Positions 1-7,666 of a DNA stretch of 64,000 nt are shown here, piece by piece (the first letter of the stretch is position 1; each line of letters starts with the position of its first letter). The stretch is taken from NCBI RefSeq assembly GCF_015704865.1, contig NZ_JADQTO010000005.1, positions 170,691 through 234,690 on the forward strand. The letters are read 5' to 3'. This DNA comes from Actinoplanes aureus (GTDB taxonomy: Bacteria > Actinomycetota > Actinomycetes > Mycobacteriales > Micromonosporaceae). The notes under the pieces are model-generated. The model saw nothing but the letters and a program-made list of their open reading frames with translations, did not search any database and had not been told where the DNA came from. The position numbers were made by a program, and so were the translations under genes.

Positions 1-843
1 GGGCGGGCCGCCGGCGACGGGCGGTCCCCCACCTCCCGGGCCCCCGCGCCGGGGGTGGCCCGCGGCGTCGACCCGGTGCAGACGCTGACCCTGCTCAAGG
101 GGGACTGGCACAACGGCTACGACCCGTCCGAGACCCGGGTCGCGCCGCTGGCCACCCCGCTCGCCACGCACCTGCTGCACGCCGTCGGCGTCGCTCACGC
201 GGCCCGGCTGCGCGGCGAGGACACCGTGGTGATGGCGATCTGCGGCGACGGCGCGACGAGTGAGGGCGACTTCCACGAGGCGCTCAACTTCGCCGCCGTC
301 TTCCGCGCGCCGGTCGTCTTCCTGGTGCAGAACAACGGATACGCGATCTCGGTGCCGCTCGACCGGCAGACCGCGGCGCCGTCGCTGGCGCACAAGGGAA
401 TCGGGTACGGCGTCCCGGGCGAACGCGTCGACGGCAACGACGTGGCCGCGCTGCTCAGCGTGCTGGGCGCGGCCGTCGCGGGTGCCCGCGCGGGGGAGGG
501 GCCGCGGCTCATCGAGGCGCACACCTACCGGGTGCAGGCGCACACCAACGCCGACGACGCCGGCCGCTACCGCGCCGCCGACGAGGTGACCCCGTGGCTG
601 GCCCGGGACCCGATCACCCGGATGGAGACCTATCTGCGGGGGCGCGGGCTGATCGACGACGACAAAGCAGCGGGGTACGCCGCCGCGGCCGACCGCATGG
701 CGGAGCGGATGCGGGCCGGACTGAACGCGGACACGCCCGCCGACTACCGGGACCTGTTCGCCCACGTCTACGCGGAACCCACCCCGCAACTGCGCGAACA
801 GCAGGCGCTGGTCGCCGACGAACTGGCCCGGGAGGTGCGCTGA
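1..843 (+). CDS. 2-oxoacid dehydrogenase E1 component, alpha subunit (5' end outside window)
   Basis: This is the alpha subunit of the thiamine-diphosphate E1 of a branched-chain 2-oxoacid or pyruvate dehydrogenase complex, which decarboxylates the 2-oxoacid and passes the acyl group to lipoyl-E2. The reading frame is open to the left edge, so the start lies outside. The ThDP-binding motif is clear, from GDGATSEGDFHEALNF to QNNGYAIS (about positions 244-351). The stop TGA at 841-843 overlaps the ATG of the beta subunit, which shows translational coupling. The first 54 bases encode a poor match to the conserved PTYREH segment (read as PTSRAP), so bases there may be wrong. Substrate cannot be read from sequence; the separate alpha and beta subunits and BCKDH-like E2 favour a branched-chain type. 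Confidence 0.9.
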   Translation, partial: GRAAGDGRSPTSRAPAPGVARGVDPVQTLTLLKGDWHNGYDPSETRVAPLATPLATHLLHAVGVAHAARLRGEDTVVMAICGDGATSEGDFHEALNFAAVFRAPVVFLVQNNGYAISVPLDRQTAAPSLAHKGIGYGVPGERVDGNDVAALLSVLGAAVAGARAGEGPRLIEAHTYRVQAHTNADDAGRYRAADEVTPWLARDPITRMETYLRGRGLIDDDKAAGYAAAADRMAERMRAGLNADTPADYRDLFAHVYAEPTPQLREQQALVADELAREVR

Positions 844-1826
844 TGACCGAGAAGTTGACCATGGCGGGCGCGCTCAACCAGGCGCTGCGCGACGCCATGC
901 ACGCCGACGAGTCGGTGGTCGTGTTCGGCGAGGACGTCGGGACGCTCGGCGGCGTCTTCCGGGTCACCGACGGGCTGACCGCCGAGTTCGGTGACCGGCG
1001 CTGCTTCGACACCCCCCTCGCCGAGTCGGGGATCCTCGGCATGGCGATCGGCATGGCGATGAACGGCATGCGGCCGGTCGTCGAGATGCAGTTCGACGCG
1101 TTCGCGTACCCGGCGTTCGAGCAGCTGGTCAGTCACGCCGCGAAGATGCGCAACCGGACGCGGGGCCGGGTGGGCGTGCCGATCGTCATCCGGGTGCCGT
1201 ACGCGGGCGGCATCGGCGGGGTCGAGCACCACTGCGACTCGTCGGAGGCCTACTACGCGCACACGCCCGGTCTGCACGTGGTCGCCCCGGCCGGACCGGC
1301 GGACGCCTACGGCCTGCTCAGGCAGGCGATCGAGTCCCCGGACCCGGTGGTCTTCCTGGAGCCGAAGAAGCTGTACTTCTCCCGGGCCGAGGCGGATCTC
1401 GCGTCACCCGTACCCCCGATCGGCAAGGCCGTGGTGTGCCGGCCCGGAACCGACGCCACCCTGATCGCCTACGGACCGGCCGTGCCGGTCGCGCTGGAGG
1501 CGGCCGAGGCCGCCGCGCAGGAGGGTCGCAGCCTGCAGGTGGTGGACCTGCGCTCGATCGTCCCGTTCGACGACGAGACGGTGTGCGCGGCGGTGCGCTC
1601 GACCGGGCGGGCCGTGGTGGTGGCCGAGGCGGCCGGGTTCGCCAGCGTCTCCTCGGAGATCGTGGCGCGGGTGACCGAGCGCTGCTTCCACTCGCTGCAC
1701 GCGCCGATCCGGCGGGTCACCGGCTTCGACATCCCCTACCCGCCGCCCAAACTCGAACATTTCCAGCTGCCCTCGGTGGACCGGATCCTGGACGCCGTCG
1801 ACGACCTGCAATGGGAGGAGTCGTGA
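843..1826 (+). CDS. 2-oxoacid dehydrogenase E1 component, beta subunit
   Basis: Beta subunit (327 aa) of the heterotetrameric E1. It starts with ATG at 843 inside the stop of the alpha gene. The transketolase-like pyrimidine domain is recognisable from GEDVG (residues 29-33) through the segment DTPLAESGILGMAIGMA, and the C-terminal transketolase domain runs from about residue 200 (LIAYGPAVPVALEAAE) to FDIPYPPPKLEH near the end. Length is normal for the family (about 325-340 aa). Its 3' end overlaps the E2 start by 4 nt, so all three genes form one operon. No E3 (lipoamide dehydrogenase) gene lies in the window; it is presumably elsewhere. Confidence 0.95.
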   Translation: MTEKLTMAGALNQALRDAMHADESVVVFGEDVGTLGGVFRVTDGLTAEFGDRRCFDTPLAESGILGMAIGMAMNGMRPVVEMQFDAFAYPAFEQLVSHAAKMRNRTRGRVGVPIVIRVPYAGGIGGVEHHCDSSEAYYAHTPGLHVVAPAGPADAYGLLRQAIESPDPVVFLEPKKLYFSRAEADLASPVPPIGKAVVCRPGTDATLIAYGPAVPVALEAAEAAAQEGRSLQVVDLRSIVPFDDETVCAAVRSTGRAVVVAEAAGFASVSSEIVARVTERCFHSLHAPIRRVTGFDIPYPPPKLEHFQLPSVDRILDAVDDLQWEES

Positions 1827-3034
1827 CCGCGCACGTCTTCACGCTGCCCGACCTCGGCGAGGGCCTCACCGAGGCGGAGATCGTCCGGTGGCTGGTCGCC
1901 GACGGCGACGAGATCCAGATCGACCAGCCGGTGGTGGAGGTGGAGACCGCCAAGGCGGTGGTCGAGGTGCCGTCACCGCACGCCGGCCGGGTGGCCACCC
2001 GGCACGCCGCGGAGGGCGCCACGCTGGACGTGGGCGCGCCGCTGCTGACGGTCACCGATCCGGACGAGGGCTCCGGCAACGTTCTTGTCGGGTACGGGAC
2101 GAAGCCGGGTACCGCCGGCTCCCGGCGGCACCGCCGTCCCCGGGTCGCCACCGCACCGGCCGAGGCCCCGGTCACCGGCGGAGCGGCGCCGCTGGTGATC
2201 TCCCCGCTGGTGCGGCGGCTGGCCCGGCACAGCGGCGTCGACCTGGCCGCCGTTCAGGGCACCGGACCGGGCGGTGTGATCACCCGGCGGGACGTGGAGG
2301 CCGCGTCGGCGCCGGTTGTCCCAGCACCGGTCGCGCCGGTCACCACCGGTGAACGGCGGGTGCCGCTCACCGGCTTCCGCAAGGCGGTGGCAGCGGTGCT
2401 GTCCCGCAGCCGCGCGGAGATCCCGGAAGCCACCGTGTGGGTGGACGTCGACGCCACCGCCCTGTGGGAGCTGCGCGAACGTACCCGCGGCGACCAGGGT
2501 TCACCGGGCCTGCTCGCCTACGTCGCCCGGTTCGTGGTGGCCGCGCTGCGGGAGTACCCGGCGCTCAACGCCCGCATCGACACCGAGCGTCAGGAGATCG
2601 TCGAGCTGGAGGCGATCAACCTCGGCCTCGCCGTGCAGACCGACCGGGGCCTGGTGGTGCCCGCCGTCATGGGCGCGCAGACCATGACGACCGCCGGGCT
2701 GGACGCCGCGATCCGGGAGGTGACCGCGCGGGCCCGTCGCAACGAGTCCACACCGGCCGAGTTGTCGGCGGGCACCTTCACCCTGAACAACTACGGCGCG
2801 TTCCGGGTCGACGGCAGCGCGGCGATCATCAACCACCCGCAGGTCGCCATCCTGGGCCTGGGCCGGATCATCGACCGGCCCTGGGTGGTGGACGGCGCGC
2901 TGGCGGTCCGCAAGATCACCCAGCTGTCGTTCGTGTTCGACCACCGGGTCTGCGACGGGGGCACGGCCGCCGGCTTCATGCGGTCCGTCGCCGACGCCAT
3001 GGAGGATCCGCTGTCGGCGCTGGCCCGCCTGTGA
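1823..3034 (+). CDS. 2-oxoacid dehydrogenase E2, dihydrolipoamide acyltransferase
   Basis: E2 core enzyme (403 aa) that accepts the acyl group from E1 and transfers it to CoA. The N-terminal lipoyl domain carries the lipoylation lysine at residue 44 in ETAKAVVEV. A peripheral-subunit-binding domain lies at about residues 126-158 (PLVRRLARHSGVDL ... GPGGVITRRDV). The acyltransferase domain ends with the HxxxDG-type active site in FDHRVCDGG near residue 373. Only one lipoyl domain is present. I chose GTG at 1823 because GGAGGA at 1813-1818 is correctly placed; an ATG at 1811 is in frame but has no such site. The gene ends one base before the convergent SDR gene, leaving no room for a terminator. 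Confidence 0.95.
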   Translation: MTAHVFTLPDLGEGLTEAEIVRWLVADGDEIQIDQPVVEVETAKAVVEVPSPHAGRVATRHAAEGATLDVGAPLLTVTDPDEGSGNVLVGYGTKPGTAGSRRHRRPRVATAPAEAPVTGGAAPLVISPLVRRLARHSGVDLAAVQGTGPGGVITRRDVEAASAPVVPAPVAPVTTGERRVPLTGFRKAVAAVLSRSRAEIPEATVWVDVDATALWELRERTRGDQGSPGLLAYVARFVVAALREYPALNARIDTERQEIVELEAINLGLAVQTDRGLVVPAVMGAQTMTTAGLDAAIREVTARARRNESTPAELSAGTFTLNNYGAFRVDGSAAIINHPQVAILGLGRIIDRPWVVDGALAVRKITQLSFVFDHRVCDGGTAAGFMRSVADAMEDPLSALARL

Positions 3035-3706
3035 TCAGCCGCGGAGGGCCTCCGGGATCGGGGTGGCGCCGGCGTTGAACCGGAGAGTACGGCCGATCGT
3101 CGCGGGATCGTGCAGCGCCTGCAGCACGACCGCGGCGACGTCCGCCCGGCCGACCGAACCGGCGACGGCGCCCTGCTCGGCGGTCTCGATCCGCCCGGTC
3201 GGCGGGTCGTCGGTGAGCCGGCTCGGGGCGAGGATCGTCCAGTCGAGCGTCGACGCGGTCAGGTGGGCGTCGGCGGCGGCCTTCGCCTCCGCGTACGGGA
3301 AGAAGGGATTGTCCGGCGGAACGCCGTGATCGGTGCGCGCGCCGAAGTAGGACACCATCAGGTAGCGGCGCGCGCCGGCGAGCGCCGCGGCCTCCATCGA
3401 GCGGATGGCGGCGTCCCGGTCGACCGCGTACGTCCGCGGCGGGTTGCCGCCACCGGCCCCGGCCGACCAGACGATCGCGTCGTGGCCGGCGAGCAGCTCG
3501 GCCAAGGCGTCGATCTCAAGCTGCTCGACGTCGGCGACCAGCGGGGTCGCCCCGGTCTCCGCCACCTCGGCCTGGTGCCCGGGATTGCGGAACACCGCGG
3601 TGGCCTCGTACCCCGCCGCGACGAGCAGCGGCAGCAGCAGCCGGGCCACCTTGCCGTGCCCGCCCACGACGAGGACACGCCGAATCTCGGTACTCGCTTG
3701 ATCCAT
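3035..3706 (-). CDS. NAD(P)-binding SDR family protein (atypical, NmrA/YwnB-like)
   Basis: A 223-aa Rossmann-fold protein with the N-terminal dinucleotide-binding motif VLVVGGHGKVARLLLP and a VWSAGAGGGN segment typical of atypical short-chain dehydrogenases that bind NAD(P)H without a classical YxxxK active site. These proteins are usually annotated as NAD(P)H-binding or nucleoside-diphosphate-sugar epimerase-like. YFGAR near the middle sits where the catalytic Tyr region would be. The substrate is unknown. It is convergent with the E2 gene with zero spacing and is separated from the upstream phosphatase gene by about 214 bp that hold the first copy of a structured repeat. Confidence 0.8.
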   Translation of the reverse strand: MDQASTEIRRVLVVGGHGKVARLLLPLLVAAGYEATAVFRNPGHQAEVAETGATPLVADVEQLEIDALAELLAGHDAIVWSAGAGGGNPPRTYAVDRDAAIRSMEAAALAGARRYLMVSYFGARTDHGVPPDNPFFPYAEAKAAADAHLTASTLDWTILAPSRLTDDPPTGRIETAEQGAVAGSVGRADVAAVVLQALHDPATIGRTLRFNAGATPIPEALRG

Positions 3707-3812
3707 CCTGCTTACGCTACGCGAGCTGGCGGGAAATCGATGACATCCGCGCGTCGACCCGCCCCCGGTCCGGGAACTCCACCGTGGACGTCCGCCGCCG
3801 GCCGGGACCGCG

Positions 3813-3898
3813 TCGTGGTCCGGGTCTTGTCCGGCCCGACGTGGGTGCTGTCTGGCGGGCGTTGAGACAGCATTGAGCGTGGGCCAAGCAAGATCACC
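3813..3898 (+). repeat. Structured dispersed repeat, copy 1 of 2 (stem-loop element)
   Basis: This 86-bp stretch matches 43638-43724 with about 11 differences counted by eye. It contains a perfect 7-bp stem, GCTGTCT (3847-3853) and AGACAGC (3865-3871), with an 11-nt loop. Flanking arms, CTTGTCCGGCCC and GGGCCAAGCAAG, can form an outer imperfect stem. It lies 22 bp past the stop of the minus-strand phosphatase gene. No open reading frame is conserved between the copies. It may be a structured RNA, a MITE-like element or a terminator. Confidence 0.75.
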
Positions 3899-3920
3899 TC
3901 TTCTGACTCCAGCGACCCGC

Positions 3921-5849
3921 TCAGGTCCGGACGGCGCTCTTGCCCGCGGTGCGGGCCAGGGTGATCCGGTCGATCTCGGTGAACGGCTGCTTGCTGCCGG
4001 GCAGGGCGTCGGCGAGGCAGCGTACGGTCAGCGTGGTACGCGCCCCACGGGCGGCCGGCACCACGTCGACGGCCATGAACGCGTAGGCGTCGTAGCGCAC
4101 CTGCGACCAGTCGATGGTCTCCGGCACCCGGGATCCGGCGGGCTGACCGGCCGGTTTGACCGCGCCCGACCCCTTGGCCCACACGTAGCTGTTGACGATG
4201 TTCTCGGTGTTGTTCTCCTTGGTGTTCGGGCCGCCGGGCGGCCGGTAGCCGCGGTAGCGCTGGCCGGCGGCCAGTTTCTGCGGGCCCTTCGGTGTCACCT
4301 TGGGCGGCGGCGGTGCCTGCGGGCCGGGCGCCCGGCGGAAGGGGTAGCGGGCCCGGCCACCCGAGCCGACGCAGAGGTACGTGACGCCGTCGGTGGCCGG
4401 GTGGATGGTCGATCCGTCCGGTGCGGAACGGGTGCGTTTGCCGTACCGGATCGGGTCGGTACGTTCCAGCAGATGGTTGTGGCCCTGCACGACCAGGTCC
4501 ACCTGATACTTGCTGAACAACGGGTCGAGGGCGTCGCGGACCCCACCGTCGGAGGCGTGGCTGTCGGTCGTCGAGTACGCGCAGTGGTGGAAGAACGCGA
4601 CGATGAAGTCGATGTCGTCGTCGGCCCGCCACTTCTTCAGGGTCCCCTTCACCCAGCTGAGCTGGGCTCCGCCGGAGTAGCCGGTGTTGGTCTGCAGCTC
4701 GTGCGACAGGTCGTTGGCGTCGATCGAGATCACGCCGACGTTGGCGTAGGTGAACCGGTACACCGACGGGCAGGTCTTCGGGCCGTTGTCCGGGAAGTCG
4801 AGGCGCTCCACCAGGCCGCCGTAGCCGTGCGCCGGGCTGTCGCCGAGGAACCGGGTGTTGCCGTAGAGCGGCTCCATGTCGTGGTTGCCAGTGGCGAACA
4901 TCCACGGCGTGTAGGCGGCGAGCGGCTCGATCTGGTTGAGGAACACGTCCCAGACGTACGGGTTGTAGAGGTTCTTGCCCTTCGGCGCGACGCGGGTCAG
5001 CGCGGTGGTGTCGTCGGCGGGCAGCCCGGACCCGGACGGGTTGGCGTAGCAGATGTCGCCGGCGAGCAGCGTGAAGACGGGCCGCTGGGTGGCCATCAAC
5101 AGGGTCTGGGTGAGGGCCGGGCGCTTGTCGGTGCCGTGCAGTCCGGCGACCGGGTCGTCCGGCAGGTAGGCGTTGCCGTCGAAGACACCGGCCGGCCAGG
5201 TGCCGTCGGCCTTCGTGACCGACGGCGGGTTCTGGTTCCAGGCGTACCGCGGGTCGGTGGGTGCGGTGTTGGTGCCGACGTCGGCGAACGCGGTGAACGT
5301 GAACGGGGCGTGCACGGCGCGGTCGGCGGGTGCGGTGGTGAAGTGGGCGTCGCCGCTCACCGTGCCGTCGGACAGCCGGACCCGGTAGTGGTGCACGGTG
5401 CCGGGTCGCAGGCCGTCGATGGTCGCCTTGAGGTAGAACTGGCTGCCGATCGGGCCGCCGGGGATCGCGTACCGGCCGACCAGGTGCCGGATGTCGGCCT
5501 CGACACGGGTGCCGTACTGGCCGGGCGCCGACCCGACGTCGACGTAGGCGCGCAGCTTGGGCGGCAGGGTGCCGGTCTTGCTCGCCAGCTGCGCGGTCAC
5601 GGCCATCGCCGGCTTCAGCGCGCCGTCGGCGCCGGGCACGAACGACAGGTGCCGTCCGGCGACCACCACGCCGGCCTGGCCCGCGGTGCCGCCGGCCGCG
5701 GCGAAGGCCGCGTCGGCGAGCTGGAACTGGGCGTACGCATAGCCTGCGACGGCGGTTCTCAGAATGGTGCGACGGCTGACCCCCTGCCGTGCCAGTTCCC
5801 GGGCGTTCGCGTCGCTGTACTCGTCCACGGTGAGCTTCACGGTGGCCAT
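3921..5849 (-). CDS. Tat-exported purple acid phosphatase-like metallophosphoesterase
   Basis: A 642-aa secreted phosphoesterase. The N-terminus has a twin-arginine signal (SRRTILRTAVAGYAYAQ) before an alanine-rich stretch, so it is exported folded. A fibronectin-like N-terminal domain of purple acid phosphatases (about residues 90-200, with YRVRLSDG) precedes a calcineurin-like domain. The di-metal ligands are visible in order: LLAGDICYA, ATGNHDME, FHHCAYS and VQGHNHLLER. It probably releases phosphate from organic phosphoesters outside the membrane. The start ATG at 5849 follows the end of the MFS gene by 20 bp, so the two may share a transcript, although a strong inverted repeat sits between them. 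Confidence 0.9.
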   Translation of the reverse strand: MATVKLTVDEYSDANARELARQGVSRRTILRTAVAGYAYAQFQLADAAFAAAGGTAGQAGVVVAGRHLSFVPGADGALKPAMAVTAQLASKTGTLPPKLRAYVDVGSAPGQYGTRVEADIRHLVGRYAIPGGPIGSQFYLKATIDGLRPGTVHHYRVRLSDGTVSGDAHFTTAPADRAVHAPFTFTAFADVGTNTAPTDPRYAWNQNPPSVTKADGTWPAGVFDGNAYLPDDPVAGLHGTDKRPALTQTLLMATQRPVFTLLAGDICYANPSGSGLPADDTTALTRVAPKGKNLYNPYVWDVFLNQIEPLAAYTPWMFATGNHDMEPLYGNTRFLGDSPAHGYGGLVERLDFPDNGPKTCPSVYRFTYANVGVISIDANDLSHELQTNTGYSGGAQLSWVKGTLKKWRADDDIDFIVAFFHHCAYSTTDSHASDGGVRDALDPLFSKYQVDLVVQGHNHLLERTDPIRYGKRTRSAPDGSTIHPATDGVTYLCVGSGGRARYPFRRAPGPQAPPPPKVTPKGPQKLAAGQRYRGYRPPGGPNTKENNTENIVNSYVWAKGSGAVKPAGQPAGSRVPETIDWSQVRYDAYAFMAVDVVPAARGARTTLTVRCLADALPGSKQPFTEIDRITLARTAGKSAVRT

Positions 5850-5863
5850 CCTGTACCACCGAG

Positions 5864-5887
5864 CCGGTTTTAATACGTTAAAACCGG
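5864..5887. promoter_or_regulatory. Perfect inverted repeat between MFS stop and phosphatase start
   Basis: The arms CCGGTTTTAA (5864-5873) and TTAAAACCGG (5878-5887) are perfect complements separated by TACG. The repeat contains the TAA stop codon of the MFS gene and ends 15 bp before the phosphatase ATG. Its AT-rich centre stands out in this GC-rich DNA. It could be an operator or an intercistronic hairpin; there is no T-run that would mark an intrinsic terminator on the minus strand. Confidence 0.6.
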
Positions 5888-7084
5888 ATCCTCGACCGCT
5901 CGCCGCAGCCGCCGGACCGCCGGAACGAGCAACAACGTGGTGCAACCGAGCAGCCCGACCAGCACCGACGTGCCGAGGACGCGTTCCGCGCCGACCACGC
6001 CGGCGACCGGGCCGGCGAGGGCCTGCCCGATCGGCAAGCTGCCGGTCGAGCCGAGCACCTCGTAGGAGGTGACCCGGTTCAGCACGTCCGGCGACACCTG
6101 GGTCTGCACGCTGGTCTGCCACATGATCGACCAGAACGCCCAGGAGAACCCGCTGATCCCGGCGGCGAGCAGCAGCGGCGGCAGGGAGGCGTGCAGGGCG
6201 ATCGCCGCGGGCATCAGCACATAGCCGAACAACGCCACGGCGCCGGCCGCGAGGGGCCGGCCCGGCTTCCAGCGCAGCGCGACCAGGCCGCCCAGTACGG
6301 TGCCGGCGCCGACCGCGGACTGCATCCAGCCGTACGCGGACGCGCCCAGCTCCTCGCTGACCAGCACCGCGCCCAGCGGGATCAGGGGGCCGAACAGGAA
6401 GATGCCGAACACCACCCAGACCAGGATCACGCTCCACATCCAGGTGCGGGTCCGGAACTCGTGCCAGCCGGCGATCAGGTCGGTGATGGTGGACGACTTC
6501 CGCGGGGCCACCTTCGCCACCCGCAGACCGGCCAGGCAGGCGGCGCTGATCGCGAAGGTGGCGGCGTCCACGGCGTACACCGGGCCGGCGCCGAACAGGG
6601 CGAACAGCACACCGGCGGCGGCCGGCCCGAGCAACTCGGCGATCGCGTTGGCCATCCGGAGGGTGGCGTTGGCCCGGTGCGGGTCGCTGGTCACCTGCGG
6701 CACGATGCCGTTGACGCCGGGCTGGAACATCGCGGCCGCAGTGCCGCTGATCGCCGAGCAGGCGATCAGCAACCACATCGACGGGGTGCCCAGGAAGAAG
6801 GCGGCCGCGACGACGCCCTGCGCGGCGAGGCGGATCAGGTCGGCGGCGAGCATCAGCGGCCGAGCCCCGATCCGGTCGGCGAAGACCCCACCGAACAGGA
6901 TGAAGCCCAGGAACGGCACCATGAACGCGGCGAGCACGATGCCGACGCCGGTGGCGCCGTAGACCTGGCCGACCGCCAGGGCCGCCGCGACGGTCAGCAT
7001 CGCGTCGCCGAACACGGAGACCGCCCGGGCCACGAAATACCGGGTGAAGTCGGCGGTCCACAACATCGCCCGATCCTCGCTCAT
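5870..7084 (-). CDS. MFS transporter (enterobactin-exporter-like family)
   Basis: A 404-aa integral membrane protein with about 12 hydrophobic segments and the major-facilitator loop motif GGVFADRIGARP after the second helix. Overall it resembles the MFS_3/EntS-type exporters common in actinobacteria (start MLWTADFTRYFVARAVSVFG). The substrate is not predictable. Its last codons (PVLTY and stop) are written by an inverted repeat at 5864-5887. It is divergent from the PH-domain pair starting at 7166. Confidence 0.85.
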   Translation of the reverse strand: MSEDRAMLWTADFTRYFVARAVSVFGDAMLTVAAALAVGQVYGATGVGIVLAAFMVPFLGFILFGGVFADRIGARPLMLAADLIRLAAQGVVAAAFFLGTPSMWLLIACSAISGTAAAMFQPGVNGIVPQVTSDPHRANATLRMANAIAELLGPAAAGVLFALFGAGPVYAVDAATFAISAACLAGLRVAKVAPRKSSTITDLIAGWHEFRTRTWMWSVILVWVVFGIFLFGPLIPLGAVLVSEELGASAYGWMQSAVGAGTVLGGLVALRWKPGRPLAAGAVALFGYVLMPAAIALHASLPPLLLAAGISGFSWAFWSIMWQTSVQTQVSPDVLNRVTSYEVLGSTGSLPIGQALAGPVAGVVGAERVLGTSVLVGLLGCTTLLLVPAVRRLRRAVEDPVLTY

Positions 7085-7165
7085 GATCAGCTTCTGTGTC
7101 GCGGGAGTTTCCCGGGTCCTCCATCATGGACGGGCAGGTTTGGCGGGGCCGGTCACCATGGCGGC

Positions 7166-7666
7166 ATGGCCGAGACATCGCAATTCGAACTCCGGCTGCC
7201 CCGGCACCGGCTGGACCGGCGCTTCATCGCGTGGCGGACCGTGCAGGCGCTGCTGTGGGGGATCGGCGTGCTGGGAGCGCTCGGCGCCGTCTACTGGTAC
7301 GCGGAAGCCGCCCGCCCGTGGATCATGCCGGTGGTCGTCGTGGCCGTACCGATCTATGTGGTGAACATCGTGGTCATGCCGACCTGGCGGTATCTCGTAC
7401 ACCGCTGGGAGGCCACCGACGACGCGGTGTACGCGCTCACCGGCTGGCTGACCAAAAAATGGCAGATCATCCCGATCTCCCGGATCCAGACCATCGACAC
7501 CGAGATCGGACTGCTCCAGCGGTGGTTCGGGCTGGCCACGATCGCGGTCACCACCGCCTCGTCGGAAGGGAAGATCACGATCGACGGGCTGGACGCGCGG
7601 ATCGCCGGCCAGACCGTCGAGCGGCTGCGCGAGGTCACCGCGGCCGCCGAGGGCGACGCGACATGA
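7166..7666 (+). CDS. Membrane protein with bacterial PH domain (YdbS-like)
   Basis: A 166-aa protein with two hydrophobic helices (about residues 25-75: LLWGIGVLGALGAVYWY and WIMPVVVVAVPIYVVNIVV), then a bacterial PH domain of the bPH_2/YdbS type with the hallmark IPISRIQTIDTEIGLLQRWFGLATI. In Bacillus, ydbS-ydbT is an envelope-stress pair linked to peptide antibiotic resistance; whether that holds here is inference. I chose ATG at 7166. Its stop overlaps the start of the next gene (ATGA), so the two are co-translated. Confidence 0.85.
   Translation: MAETSQFELRLPRHRLDRRFIAWRTVQALLWGIGVLGALGAVYWYAEAARPWIMPVVVVAVPIYVVNIVVMPTWRYLVHRWEATDDAVYALTGWLTKKWQIIPISRIQTIDTEIGLLQRWFGLATIAVTTASSEGKITIDGLDARIAGQTVERLREVTAAAEGDAT

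Noticed and set aside
3712..5859. Long minus-strand frame of 715 codons overlapping the phosphatase gene
   Set aside because: It is a GC-bias shadow, Arg-rich with no domain; the phosphatase frame has all metal-binding motifs and a Tat signal.
7102..7114. Short palindrome CGGGA-GTT-TCCCG between MFS and YdbS-like genes
   Set aside because: Too short and too close to background composition to call an operator.
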